NCBI GenBank assembly: GCA_052034585.1 | Contig: JBPOIJ010000010.1 | Coordinates: 1-64,000, forward strand | DNA from: Xiheimicrobium sp052034585 | Lineage (GTDB): Bacteria > Myxococcota > Myxococcia > Myxococcales > Myxococcaceae | Reading direction: 5' to 3' | Length of the DNA stretch: 64,000 nucleotides | Shown here: positions 26,429-34,464 of the stretch, piece after piece | Position numbering within the stretch: position 1 is the first letter of the stretch | Layout of the letters: each line of letters opens with the position of its first letter | Made by a program: the position numbers and the translations under genes | Notes under the pieces: model-generated | What the model saw: the letters and a program-made list of their open reading frames with translations, nothing else | The model's database searches: none | Told to the model about the DNA's origin: nothing

Positions 26429-26811
26429 GTGGCGCGGTGGAGATAGCACCGGTCGAGCTCGAGTTGAGTGGCCTCGCTGACGAGCCTGGCCCCTCGTGAC
26501 GCCACGCACGCCCCCTCCTGGACGGTACGACGAAGCGATCACGACGGAGCTCCAGGCCAGACTCGAACGGATCGAGGAACGGCTACGCGAGCTCGCTCCG
26601 ATTGACGTTGACGACGCGCCACAGGCGGTGGGCCGGCTCCTCAATCGACGCATCACCCACGCGCTGCAGTCGTTCAGCGGACCCGATGCGCTCGAGGCGC
26701 AGCTCGACTTCGCCAACCACCACTTCGAGTTCATCGAGCAACGAGCCCCGCAGGCTGGCGCGGAGGAGCGCCTCGCGATGCCCGGGCGAAAGCTCCTCGG
26801 GATTCGAACGC
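26269..26811. repeat. Long direct repeat, copy A
   Basis: Copy A of a segment repeated at 27861-28345. It spans the 5' part of the minus-strand gene, the intergenic gap and the first ~316 bp of the helicase reading frame. Over 26496-26811 I count about 8 base differences from copy B by eye. Homology stops abruptly after GATTCGAACGC in both copies. Confidence 0.88.
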
Positions 26812-26867
26812 ACATCAGTTTCTCGCCCTTCACCGACGCCCTCGCGGCTCTGCTCGAGCAGCATTAG
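26496..26867 (+). pseudogene. Truncated duplicate of the DUF3427 helicase N-terminus
   Basis: A 123-residue frame from the GTG at 26496. Its first ~105 residues match residues 1-105 of the helicase gene starting at 28030 almost exactly. After the repeat ends, the last ~18 residues are unrelated and run to a stop. The nuclease, ATPase and DUF3427 parts are absent. It could still be translated, giving a free N-terminal domain that might compete with the full protein, but the simplest reading is debris from the duplication. Confidence 0.8.
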
Positions 26868-26877
26868 CATCGCGCTC

Positions 26878-27816
26878 ATGCTTCGGGCTCGAGTGCTGAT
26901 CGCGCTGGCGATGGTCATCGGAGGTTGCCGCGATTCCCTGGGCTCGCCCGATGCAGAGGTGCCGGATGCGGGCCCTCTTTTGGCTCGCTGCTTCGATTGG
27001 GACGGCGGATTCGGAGACGCAGGAGCGGTCTTCGTCGAGGACTTCTGCGCGAACCTGGCTCGCGCGACGTGCATGCGTCACACCGCGTGCGGGATCACCG
27101 AGACCGTCGAGGGCTGCCTGGATTCGGGAGTGGTGGACCTCACAATCTGTCGGCCATCGACGGCAGCGCCCCTATCCTATGCGCCAAGCGGATTGGTGGA
27201 ACGTGTACGAGGCGGAACGGTCGGCTTTGACTGTGGAGCCGCCGCCCGGTGTCTCGCCGAGTTGCCGACGTCCTGCGCGCCGCCGACGAGCTGCAGCCAA
27301 GTCTACAGGGGCCTGGTCCCGCTCGACGGGCAGTGCACGTTGAATCTCGATTGCGTGCCCGGCGCGTTCTGCGGCTTCGGCGATCGATGTGCGCCTCGGT
27401 CCAACGAGGGTCAGAGCTACAGCGGCTACAACATCGTGAAGGCTGGCGCGTGCCGTGAAGGCCTGGTGCCGATCATGACCGCGTACCTTCACGGGCCGAC
27501 CATGACCTGCAGTTCGAGGCGTGGGCTCGGAGACAGTTGCGCCATCGAGATCGGCTCGTCGCCGCTCAACGTCTGCCAGGCGTCGCTGGTGTGCAGCATC
27601 TCGACGATGCGGTGCGAAACCCAGGCTCAGCTGGGCGAACCGTGTCCCGCCGACGATACGGGCCAGAAGGCGCTCTCACCCTGCGCAAACCAGCTGTCCT
27701 GTCAGAGCAGCGATGGCGGGCCCAACGTCTGCCAACCGCTTCGCGCGCTCGGTGAATCGTGCGGCATCTGCAAACTCGACCTCTTCTGCAACGCAGGACG
27801 GTGCGAATCACGGTGA
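26878..27816 (+). CDS. Cysteine-rich lipoprotein
   Basis: 312 residues from the ATG at 26878. Lipobox MVIGGC, a short Asp-Ala linker (PDAEVPDAG), then more than twenty cysteines in patterns such as CTLNLDCVPGAFCG, CQASLVCS and CKLDLFCNAGRC. This EGF-like or 'dickkopf-like' disulfide style is frequent in myxobacterial outer-membrane lipoproteins. The gene lies between the two copies of the long repeat and starts 10 bp after the truncated helicase copy. Ligand unknown. Confidence 0.75.
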   Translation: MLRARVLIALAMVIGGCRDSLGSPDAEVPDAGPLLARCFDWDGGFGDAGAVFVEDFCANLARATCMRHTACGITETVEGCLDSGVVDLTICRPSTAAPLSYAPSGLVERVRGGTVGFDCGAAARCLAELPTSCAPPTSCSQVYRGLVPLDGQCTLNLDCVPGAFCGFGDRCAPRSNEGQSYSGYNIVKAGACREGLVPIMTAYLHGPTMTCSSRRGLGDSCAIEIGSSPLNVCQASLVCSISTMRCETQAQLGEPCPADDTGQKALSPCANQLSCQSSDGGPNVCQPLRALGESCGICKLDLFCNAGRCESR

Positions 27817-27860
27817 TGGGACTTCGAAGTCGGAAGACGGTCTCACTCGTAGTTCGACTG

Positions 27861-28345
27861 CGCCGGTGTCGAGGAGCACGAGCCGGCTTCGGCTTCCTTG
27901 TCGAGCATGCCAGCGAGGATGTCCCGGTGAAGAGACGGCACAGAGCGGTGGAGAGAGCACCTGGTGCTGGTGAGCGCAGCGCGCCGGTCGAGCTCGAGTT
28001 GAGTGGTCTCGCTGACTAGCCTGGCCCTCGTGACGCCACGCACGCCCCCTCCTGGACTGTACGACGAAGCGATCACGACGGAGCTCCAGGCCAGACTCGA
28101 ACGGATCGAGGAACGGCTTCGCGAGCTCGCTCCGATTGACGTTGATGACGCGCCACAGGCGGTGGGCCGGCTCCTCAATCGACGCATCACCCACGCGCTG
28201 CAGTCCTTCACCGGACCCGATGCGCTCGAGGCGCAGCTCGACTTCGCCAACCACCTCTTCGAGTTCATCGAGCAACGAGCCCCGCAAGCTGGCGCGGAGG
28301 AGCGCCTCGCGATGCCCGGGCGAAAGCTCCTCGCGATTCGAACGC
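27861..28345. repeat. Long direct repeat, copy B
   Basis: Copy B of the duplicated junction, belonging to the intact helicase locus. Relative to copy A it has small deletions in the mirrored start of the minus-strand gene and lacks roughly 60 bp around that start, so the divergent gene is destroyed here. The intergenic part and helicase start are kept. A one-base C difference at the GGCCC(C) run before the GTG shifts the frame of anything upstream. Confidence 0.87.
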
Positions 28346-31119
28346 CTCCGAAGACCGAGCTGGGGACGCCCGTTTCTCCCGTGCGACCGGTCATTCCACT
28401 CGGCTCGAGTGATCTCCTCGTCAACGGACACCACGACGTGTCGCTCGGGCCGGAGGTTCGACGCGAGCTCGCCTCGGCCGACCGGGTCGATCTGCTGTGC
28501 TCCTTCCTCAAGTGGAGCGGGCTGCGGTTGGTGCTCGACGAACTGAAGGGGCTGCTCGAACGGGCTCCGAATGGTCTGCGCGTCTTGACGACCGCGTACA
28601 TGAGCGCGACCGAACGCCGGGCGCTCGACGAGCTCGCCTCACTCGGCGCGCAGGTACGGGTCAGCTACGACACGGACAAGACTCGGCTCCATGCGAAGGC
28701 GTGGTTGTTTCATCGCGAGTCGGGCTTCACGACTGGCTTCATCGGGAGTTCCAATCTGTCGGCGGCAGCGATGCTCGATGGCTTGGAATGGAACGTGCGG
28801 TTGTCCAATCAAGACAACCGGGGAATCCTCGAGAAGTTCCGCGCGACCTTCGAGCAGTATTGGAGCGACAACGAGTTCCGACCCTACGACGCGAAGGAAT
28901 TCGACGAGGCCGTTCGGACTCAGCAGAACGACGCCGCACGGCGGTTCTTCGTCGTCGACGTCCTGCCGAGGCCACACCAGCAGGAGATCCTCGACGACCT
29001 CGAGGCCGAGCGAGCGCGTGGGCATCACAAGAACCTGGTCGTCGCAGCGACCGGCACCGGGAAGACGATCGTCGCTGCGCTCGACTACAAACGAGTGCGC
29101 GACCAGCACCCGCGCCTGCTCTTCGTGGCGCATCGGCGGGAGATCCTCGAGCAGTCGGTGGATGCATTTCGCGCGGTGATGCGGGAGGGCAGCTTCGGGG
29201 AGTTGCTCGTCGGCGATCGAGCGCCGGCCCGTGGACAGCACGTGTTCGCCAGCATTCAGGCGCTTCAGGCGAGAGGCATCGAGACGCTCGCGAGTGACGC
29301 CTTCGACATGGTGATCGTCGACGAGTTCCATCACGCGGCAGCGCGAACCTACGAGGAGCTGCTCGCGCATCTTCGACCCGAGCTTCTCCTCGGGCTCACC
29401 GCGACGCCCGAACGCGCCGACGGGCAGAGCGTGCTCCATCACTTCGATGGGAGGATCGCGAGCGAGCTGCGGCTGTGGAAAGCGCTCGATCAGCACCTCC
29501 TGTCTCCATTTCACTACTTCGGCGTTGGAGGCGCGCCTGATCTCTCGCAGGTGAAGTGGAGCAACGGCCGGTATTCCACGAGCGAGCTGTCAAACCTGTA
29601 CACGGCGAACCATGCGTTCTCGCTCCGGGTGAGACAGGAACTCCAGCGCCGGGTGAGAGATCCCGGCGCGATGCGAGCCTTGGGCTTCTGTGTGGACGTC
29701 GCCCATGCGGAGTTCATGGCGGCCGACTTCACGAAGAACGGGCTCGAGGCGCGGGCGGTCTCGGCGAACACTCCAGCGCGAGAGCGTGAGGCGGCGTTGA
29801 GTGCGCTTCGAGCTGGCGAGGTGAAGGTCGTCTTCAGCGTCGATCTCTTCAACGAGGGCGTCGACCTGCCCGACGTCGACACGGTGCTCTTCCTGCGTCC
29901 CACCGAGAGCGCGACGATCTTCCTGCAGCAACTGGGACGCGGACTGCGACGAGCCTCGAAGAAGGAGTGCCTGACGGTGCTCGACTTCATCGGGAACGCG
30001 AACCGGAAGTTTCGGTTCGACCTTCGCTATCGAGCGATCGTTGGCGGCACTCGGCGCGACGTGCAGCGCGAGGTGGAGACGGGATTCCCCTCGTTGCCGA
30101 GTGGCTGTGTGATCGAGCTCGATCGGCAGTCGCAGGCGTCGGTGCTCGAGAACATTCGCACGGCGCTCGGACGAGGCCGCTCCGAACTGATCGAGGATCT
30201 GCGTGCGCTCGGGCCGGCCGCGACGCTGAAGGAGTTCCTGGCGCGCACTGGGCTCGAGCTCGAAGATCTGTACTCCAGCGATTGGAGCTTCGCGCACCTT
30301 CGGCGAGCAGCGGGCTTCGAGGCGCAGGAACCGGAGGAACGGGAGCGTCAGATCGAACGGGCGTTCGCGCGCATGCTTCATCTCGACGACGCGCCGCGAC
30401 TCGATGGACTGAGGGCGCTCCTGACCCACACGAAGCCACCGCGCGCCGACGCGACGGACGTGATGCAGAAGTGGCTGTGGCTGAGTCTGGGCTACGGAGC
30501 GGAGAAGCTCGACGGAATGGCTGACGCGTGGGCGCACCTCTGGAGTCAGGCTGGACTCAAGGCTGAGCTGCTCGAGATCATCGACGTCTTGTCCGAGCGT
30601 TCGCGTTGGTTGTCGCGACCGATTCGGGGCCGACTGGGCACGCTGCCGCTCCAGCTCCATGCGAGGTATTCGAAGAGCGAGGCGTTGGCCGGCTTGGGCG
30701 AGGTGCGGAACGGTGCAATTCCTGCCATTCGGGAGGGGACGCACTACGTCAAGGCTTCACAGGTCGAAGCGCTCTTCGTCACGCTCGAGAAATCGGCAGA
30801 GCACTACACGCCGACGACGCTGTACGACGACTACCCGATCTCACCGCGGCGGTTTCACTGGCAGTCGCGGAGCGTGACGAGTGAGCACCACGCGAGCGGC
30901 CAGCGGTATCTGCGCGCGTCCATCGAGTCGGCCGAGCAGGTGAACTTGTTCGTTCGTCAGCGACAGAAGGATGAGCGCGGCGAGACGATGCCGTACGTCA
31001 ATCTCGGGCCGGTCAGCTACGTGACCCATTCCGGGAATCGGCCGATGTCGATCGAGTGGGAGCTCGCGCATGAGATGCCCGCGTGGCTCTTTCAGGAGAC
31101 GAAGCGCGCGGCCGGGTAG
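28030..31119 (+). CDS. PLD-nuclease / SF2 helicase / DUF3427 protein
   Basis: 1029 residues from the GTG at 28030; the GTG at 28003 is disfavoured because copy A is out of frame there. Domains: conserved N-terminal helical domain (1-105); phospholipase-D-type nuclease with H221-x-K223 and GSSNLS near 239; superfamily-2 helicase with Walker A ATGTGKT near 340, DEFHH near 431, LTATPER, and motif VI QQLGRGLRR near 633; C-terminal DUF3427-type region (about 700-1029). Proteins of this architecture are linked to DNA restriction or phage defence. Predicted: ATP-driven DNA translocation coupled to cleavage. No methylase is beside it. Confidence 0.87.
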   Translation: MTPRTPPPGLYDEAITTELQARLERIEERLRELAPIDVDDAPQAVGRLLNRRITHALQSFTGPDALEAQLDFANHLFEFIEQRAPQAGAEERLAMPGRKLLAIRTPPKTELGTPVSPVRPVIPLGSSDLLVNGHHDVSLGPEVRRELASADRVDLLCSFLKWSGLRLVLDELKGLLERAPNGLRVLTTAYMSATERRALDELASLGAQVRVSYDTDKTRLHAKAWLFHRESGFTTGFIGSSNLSAAAMLDGLEWNVRLSNQDNRGILEKFRATFEQYWSDNEFRPYDAKEFDEAVRTQQNDAARRFFVVDVLPRPHQQEILDDLEAERARGHHKNLVVAATGTGKTIVAALDYKRVRDQHPRLLFVAHRREILEQSVDAFRAVMREGSFGELLVGDRAPARGQHVFASIQALQARGIETLASDAFDMVIVDEFHHAAARTYEELLAHLRPELLLGLTATPERADGQSVLHHFDGRIASELRLWKALDQHLLSPFHYFGVGGAPDLSQVKWSNGRYSTSELSNLYTANHAFSLRVRQELQRRVRDPGAMRALGFCVDVAHAEFMAADFTKNGLEARAVSANTPAREREAALSALRAGEVKVVFSVDLFNEGVDLPDVDTVLFLRPTESATIFLQQLGRGLRRASKKECLTVLDFIGNANRKFRFDLRYRAIVGGTRRDVQREVETGFPSLPSGCVIELDRQSQASVLENIRTALGRGRSELIEDLRALGPAATLKEFLARTGLELEDLYSSDWSFAHLRRAAGFEAQEPEERERQIERAFARMLHLDDAPRLDGLRALLTHTKPPRADATDVMQKWLWLSLGYGAEKLDGMADAWAHLWSQAGLKAELLEIIDVLSERSRWLSRPIRGRLGTLPLQLHARYSKSEALAGLGEVRNGAIPAIREGTHYVKASQVEALFVTLEKSAEHYTPTTLYDDYPISPRRFHWQSRSVTSEHHASGQRYLRASIESAEQVNLFVRQRQKDERGETMPYVNLGPVSYVTHSGNRPMSIEWELAHEMPAWLFQETKRAAG

Positions 31120-31259
31120 CCGGGGATGCGTCGAGCTGCTTCGAAGGTGCTCGACCGTCGACAGATTGGCGATGACCGCAGGTCGGTGATTTCTCGAACA
31201 CAGAATTTCGAGCTGCGAACGTCTAGGACGCAGCGTCCATCGCCACAGCGGCCCTCATG

Positions 31260-31724
31260 TCACGGGATCTTGTGCGGCTCTCGGACGTGCACACTGAACC
31301 GCCGGTGGATACAGCGGTCGGTCACTAGCATCCGATGCTCCTCGGCTGCGATCGTGCTCTCGCCCTCCGGGAGAATCGCAGTGCGCAACACATGGTCGTC
31401 CTCATGGGGGTAGTGACAGCTCCTGGCATCGTCCCGCTCAGAACGCCAACGCTCTTGCCAGTTCCATTCCGCGCGACCCTCTTGGTCCAACAGAGCGAAG
31501 AAGCCGACGACGAAATCGTTCCAGGGGCTCTTGATCTGTTGCCTGTACTCATTGAGGAGTTTCTTGCTAATCAGCACGACGAACTCGCGATTGTGGATCC
31601 GCCGCAACAAACCGACACGTCGCCAGAAGGCGTCGTCCGGCAGAGGGTTCGGCACCTTCTCGATGGGCGCATTCGCACCACGAAGAACACGTGTGTCGAC
31701 GGCGCACTTCTTCGCTTTGCGCAT
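31260..31724 (-). CDS. PIN-type nuclease, partner of the AAA ATPase
   Basis: 154 residues. The spacing of acidic residues fits a PIN-like RNase fold: D10 in CAVDTRVL, E59 in LISKKLLNEYRQQI, D109/D110 in HEDDHVLRTA, and D136 in MLVTDRCI. PIN proteins are metal-dependent RNases, often toxins. It starts 8 bp after the ATPase stop on the same strand, so the two are almost surely co-transcribed. Its 3' end faces the helicase 140 bp away. The PIN call rests on motif reading alone. Confidence 0.65.
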   Translation of the reverse strand: MRKAKKCAVDTRVLRGANAPIEKVPNPLPDDAFWRRVGLLRRIHNREFVVLISKKLLNEYRQQIKSPWNDFVVGFFALLDQEGRAEWNWQERWRSERDDARSCHYPHEDDHVLRTAILPEGESTIAAEEHRMLVTDRCIHRRFSVHVREPHKIP

Positions 31725-31732
31725 GCGGAGAC

Positions 31733-33061
31733 CTATCGACGCGGAACAAGCTTGGACTGAGCTTCGAGAATCGCCATCCGCTCCTTTGTCGCCTCCTGCA
31801 TGAAGTCGACAGGCCAGTTCCGAGTCTGGCCAAGTTCGTCCACTTCAATCCGTCGTGTCGTGCTCAAACCATTGTTGGCCTTGTGAACATAGATGACGGA
31901 CAGTTCGTCCGGCCGCAGCCGAGGTCGCCGCTGTTGTCGGGCAGTGCCACCAAGAACTGCATGGCGGAATCTCAACAGTAGATTCTCGCTGTGAGTCTCA
32001 ACGATGACCCGCCGCCCACTCTTCACGAGGCTCACAAGGAAATCCGCCATCGCAAGTTGGGCGTCCGGATGAAGGTGGATCTCGGGTTCTTGCACGATGA
32101 ACAACTCCCCCGGGGGAGTGCGCAACCCTTCGACGAACACCGGTAGAGCCTGACCAATACCAAAGCCCACGTCCGCAAAGTTGCCCCATTGGCCGGAACC
32201 AACATCCTTGAGCCGCAACTCGAAAAGGCGCGCACCGCGCGAGAGTCTTCGAATCGGAAGCAAACGAACATGACCAGTGTGGTTCAGCCACTGGTTGACG
32301 CTGCGGAGCATCTCGCCCTTGGCACCGCGCCGGGTCGAATCCTCAATCAGAGCTGCAACAACGTGCTCGCCGGCCAGACCGATCGATGCTGGCGTCCTGC
32401 CCATGTATTCATAGCGCCGTTCAGGCTGTCTCCTGAAGGCACCGATTGCGCGAGTTCCTCGGATCGCGCTCTCAAGAACTGCCAGCACTTCCCGCGCCCG
32501 CTTGCGCGCTCGCTCACGCTGTGGCGACGGGCGTCCAACTCGGGAGGGTTCGTCGCCGATCAAGGGAAGGAAGCCGTCGACCGGGAAGCGGAAATCGGCC
32601 TGTCGCTCAACGCCGATGTTCGCAGGCCCGATTGACAGAGTGTACGGCCCACCCTTGCCTCTGCCGCGCGCAATGACCAAGTCTGGAACATTGGGGCTCT
32701 TGATCTCCAACGAAACGAGCCGAGGCGGCTGCGGTTCATCGCTCGTGAACTCGAACGTGATCACGGTGCCTTCGGGCACCCGCTTACCGCGCACCCCGAA
32801 GGACATCGTCAGGTGACTGCTAGCGCGGTGACCGTGAACCACATCGGCAAACGCGCCAGCGGCGTAGAGCCGACCACTCAGATTGAGACGCGGCCCGTAC
32901 TCTGGCGCGTCCAGCGTCTGCCTCAACAACAGCAGGCTCTGTAGAATGGACGACTTGCCTACGTTATTTCGCCCGAAGATGACCGTCAGCGGTGCCAACT
33001 CAACCTGGCCGCTATCAGCGAAGCACTTGAAGTTTCCGAGGGTCACGCTGTCGATCGGCAC
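31733..33061 (-). CDS. OLD-like AAA/ABC ATPase, DUF3696 type
   Basis: 442 residues from the GTG at 33061; the open frame runs further upstream but without conserved sequence. N-terminus MPIDSVTLGNFKCF is typical of SMC/OLD-type ATPases. Walker A is GRNNVGKS (30-37), a signature-like DVGFGIGQ lies at 297-304, Walker B region FIVQEPEIHLHP at 321-332, and H357 is in VETHSENL. The C-terminal NWPVDFMQE resembles DUF3696. No Toprim domain is fused, so the adjacent PIN protein is the likely effector. G+C is visibly lower (about 55-58% in sampled lines), suggesting transfer. Confidence 0.82.
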   Translation of the reverse strand: MPIDSVTLGNFKCFADSGQVELAPLTVIFGRNNVGKSSILQSLLLLRQTLDAPEYGPRLNLSGRLYAAGAFADVVHGHRASSHLTMSFGVRGKRVPEGTVITFEFTSDEPQPPRLVSLEIKSPNVPDLVIARGRGKGGPYTLSIGPANIGVERQADFRFPVDGFLPLIGDEPSRVGRPSPQRERARKRAREVLAVLESAIRGTRAIGAFRRQPERRYEYMGRTPASIGLAGEHVVAALIEDSTRRGAKGEMLRSVNQWLNHTGHVRLLPIRRLSRGARLFELRLKDVGSGQWGNFADVGFGIGQALPVFVEGLRTPPGELFIVQEPEIHLHPDAQLAMADFLVSLVKSGRRVIVETHSENLLLRFRHAVLGGTARQQRRPRLRPDELSVIYVHKANNGLSTTRRIEVDELGQTRNWPVDFMQEATKERMAILEAQSKLVPRR

Positions 33062-33650
33062 GTGGTGACCGTAGGCGCCCAAAGGTGGCCAATCAAGCAA
33101 GCTCCTGTTTGGTCGCGTGCCGCCTTGGATCAAGTGAAGGTCTGGCCAACCCTCAAGCAGAGGAGAAGTTCGATGCACTCGTCGCGTCCTACAAGGCCGG
33201 GAGCACACAGGAGGGCCGGCTCTTCCTCGAACTCGGTGAGCTGAGCCAGGCTCAGCGAGCAGGAGGCATGGCACGCCGGGGAGCAGCTGAGCGAGGAGGA
33301 GTTCGTCGCAATCCCCACCCGCCCAGCTCCTAAATCTCTATCGAAGAGCAGGTCGCGAAGGCGCACCTCGCCCTGAAGATAACCACCTCCAGCAAGCCGG
33401 ACTGGCGGGAACCAGCAAGGCCGCGCGCTCGCGCTGGGCCGCGATCGAGGGACGCGGGCCGGTGTCATGCCGGGGCCTTCGCACTCGCGATCGTCTGCAC
33501 CAGTCTGATCCGCATTGGCTTGTCGCGGTAGACCGTCGAACAAGTGGGCGAGCCAGACCGCGCACAGGAAGTCGAGAGAGGTCCAGTGTTGAGCCTCTCG
33601 TTCTCATCCGGGAACGAGCTTGAGAGGCAACTTCGGCAAATTCCTCGTCA
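33062..33650. other. Non-coding or decayed stretch between ATPase gene and tRNA-Pro
   Basis: About 590 bp with no convincing gene. A plus-strand piece at about 33139-33265 (EEKFDALVASYKAG) would continue at 33266-33376 in the next frame (AWHAGEQLSEEEFVAIP), which looks like one small protein broken by a +1 frameshift. Several minus-strand frames are probably shadows. No copy of the tRNA 3' end is seen here. Confidence 0.3.
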
Positions 33651-33700
33651 GACAAAAGAACGCCCCGGAGCCGAAGGACTTTCTCCAACGACTCCGGGGC
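33651..33700 (-). terminator. Rho-independent terminator of tRNA-Pro
   Basis: On the minus strand, GCCCCGGAGTCG pairs with CGGCTCCGGGGC (11 of 12 bp; plus-strand arms 33662-33673 and 33689-33700). The T-rich GTTCTTTTGTC follows directly. It lies 10 bp past the tRNA 3' end, an ordinary intrinsic terminator. Confidence 0.8.
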
Positions 33701-33709
33701 CTTCTCATG

Positions 33710-33783
33710 TCGGGGAGACAGGATTTGAACCTGCGACCCCTTGGTCCCGAACCAAGTGCTCTACCAGGCTGAGCCACTCCCCG
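33710..33783 (-). tRNA. tRNA-Pro (anticodon CGG)
   Basis: A 74-nt cloverleaf on the minus strand. The acceptor stem is CGGGGAG paired with CTCCCCG, with discriminator A. D arm GGCTCAGCCTGGTAGAGC. Anticodon stem CTTGG/CCAAG encloses TTCGGGA, so the anticodon is CGG and it reads CCG. T arm CAGG-TTCAAAT-CCTG. No CCA is encoded. tRNA 3' ends are common island insertion sites, and here the 3' end points toward the ATPase/PIN/helicase genes, but no second copy of the 3' end was found. Confidence 0.95.
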
Positions 33784-33876
33784 AACTTTCCGGCTGACGG
33801 CGGCCCTTGTGCCCGCCTGACACCCGAGTGTCAAGCGCTGCCCCACGGATCAGCGATTCGTGGTCACATCCGCTCC

Positions 33877-34461
33877 GTGGCCCCCGCCCTCCTCCTCACT
33901 CTCCTCACGGCCGAGCCCACCTTCGTCCCCGACGGCACGGTCGACGGCTTCACCATCGAGCGGCGCGAAGTCCCCAACTCCCCGTTCTCGGAGGTCCGCG
34001 TCAGCACCACCACCTCCGCCACCGTGCCCGCGCTCTGCGACGCGCTCTACGGCGACGGCTCCTTCGACCCCACCGAACCCGACCTCAAGGCCCGCACCGT
34101 GCTCATGGAAGACGCGGGCGTTCGCATCGTGCACGACGAGATCGCCCCGGCCGTCGTCTCGCGCCGCGACTACGTCATCGAGCGCACCGTCCAGCGCACC
34201 GCCACCGACTGCTTCGTCCGCTACCACTCCATCACCCACCCGGCAGCGCCGGTTCGCGACGGCATCGTCCGCATCACCAAGCTCTGGGGCAGCTACCACT
34301 TCGAGACGCTCCCCTCGGGCCAGACCCGCGCCACCTCCGTCACCTTCTCCGACCCGGCCGGCAGCGTTCCCGCCTTCCTCGTGCGCGGCCCGCAACGCGA
34401 CGCCGCCATCGCCTGGATGAAGCGGCTCATCGCCAAGGCCCGCGCCGTCAGCCCACGCTGA
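33877..34461 (+). CDS. START/SRPBCC-like exported protein
   Basis: 194 residues from the GTG at 33877; the frame upstream runs antisense through the tRNA and cannot be coding. A short signal peptide (APALLLTLLTA) precedes a domain with strand pattern GFTIERREVPNSPFSEVRV, SRRDYVIERTV and GSYHFETLPSGQTRATSVTFSDPAGSVP, which reads like a START-type lipid-binding fold. Probable periplasmic lipid or hydrophobic-ligand binder. It faces the LysR gene, with 3 bp between stops. Confidence 0.7.
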   Translation: MAPALLLTLLTAEPTFVPDGTVDGFTIERREVPNSPFSEVRVSTTTSATVPALCDALYGDGSFDPTEPDLKARTVLMEDAGVRIVHDEIAPAVVSRRDYVIERTVQRTATDCFVRYHSITHPAAPVRDGIVRITKLWGSYHFETLPSGQTRATSVTFSDPAGSVPAFLVRGPQRDAAIAWMKRLIAKARAVSPR

Positions 34462-34464
34462 CGC

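Noticed and set aside
26801..26811. GATTCGAACG at 26801 and 28335 as tRNA-derived attachment sites
   Set aside because: They are part of the duplicated helicase coding sequence and do not match the tRNA-Pro 3' end.
28003..28029. GTG 28003 as helicase start
   Set aside because: The duplicate copy has an extra C there, putting this GTG out of frame, while the GTG at 28030 is in frame in both.
33544..33876. N-terminal extension of the START-like gene
   Set aside because: It runs antisense through the tRNA and its terminator; the signal peptide begins at the GTG at 33877.
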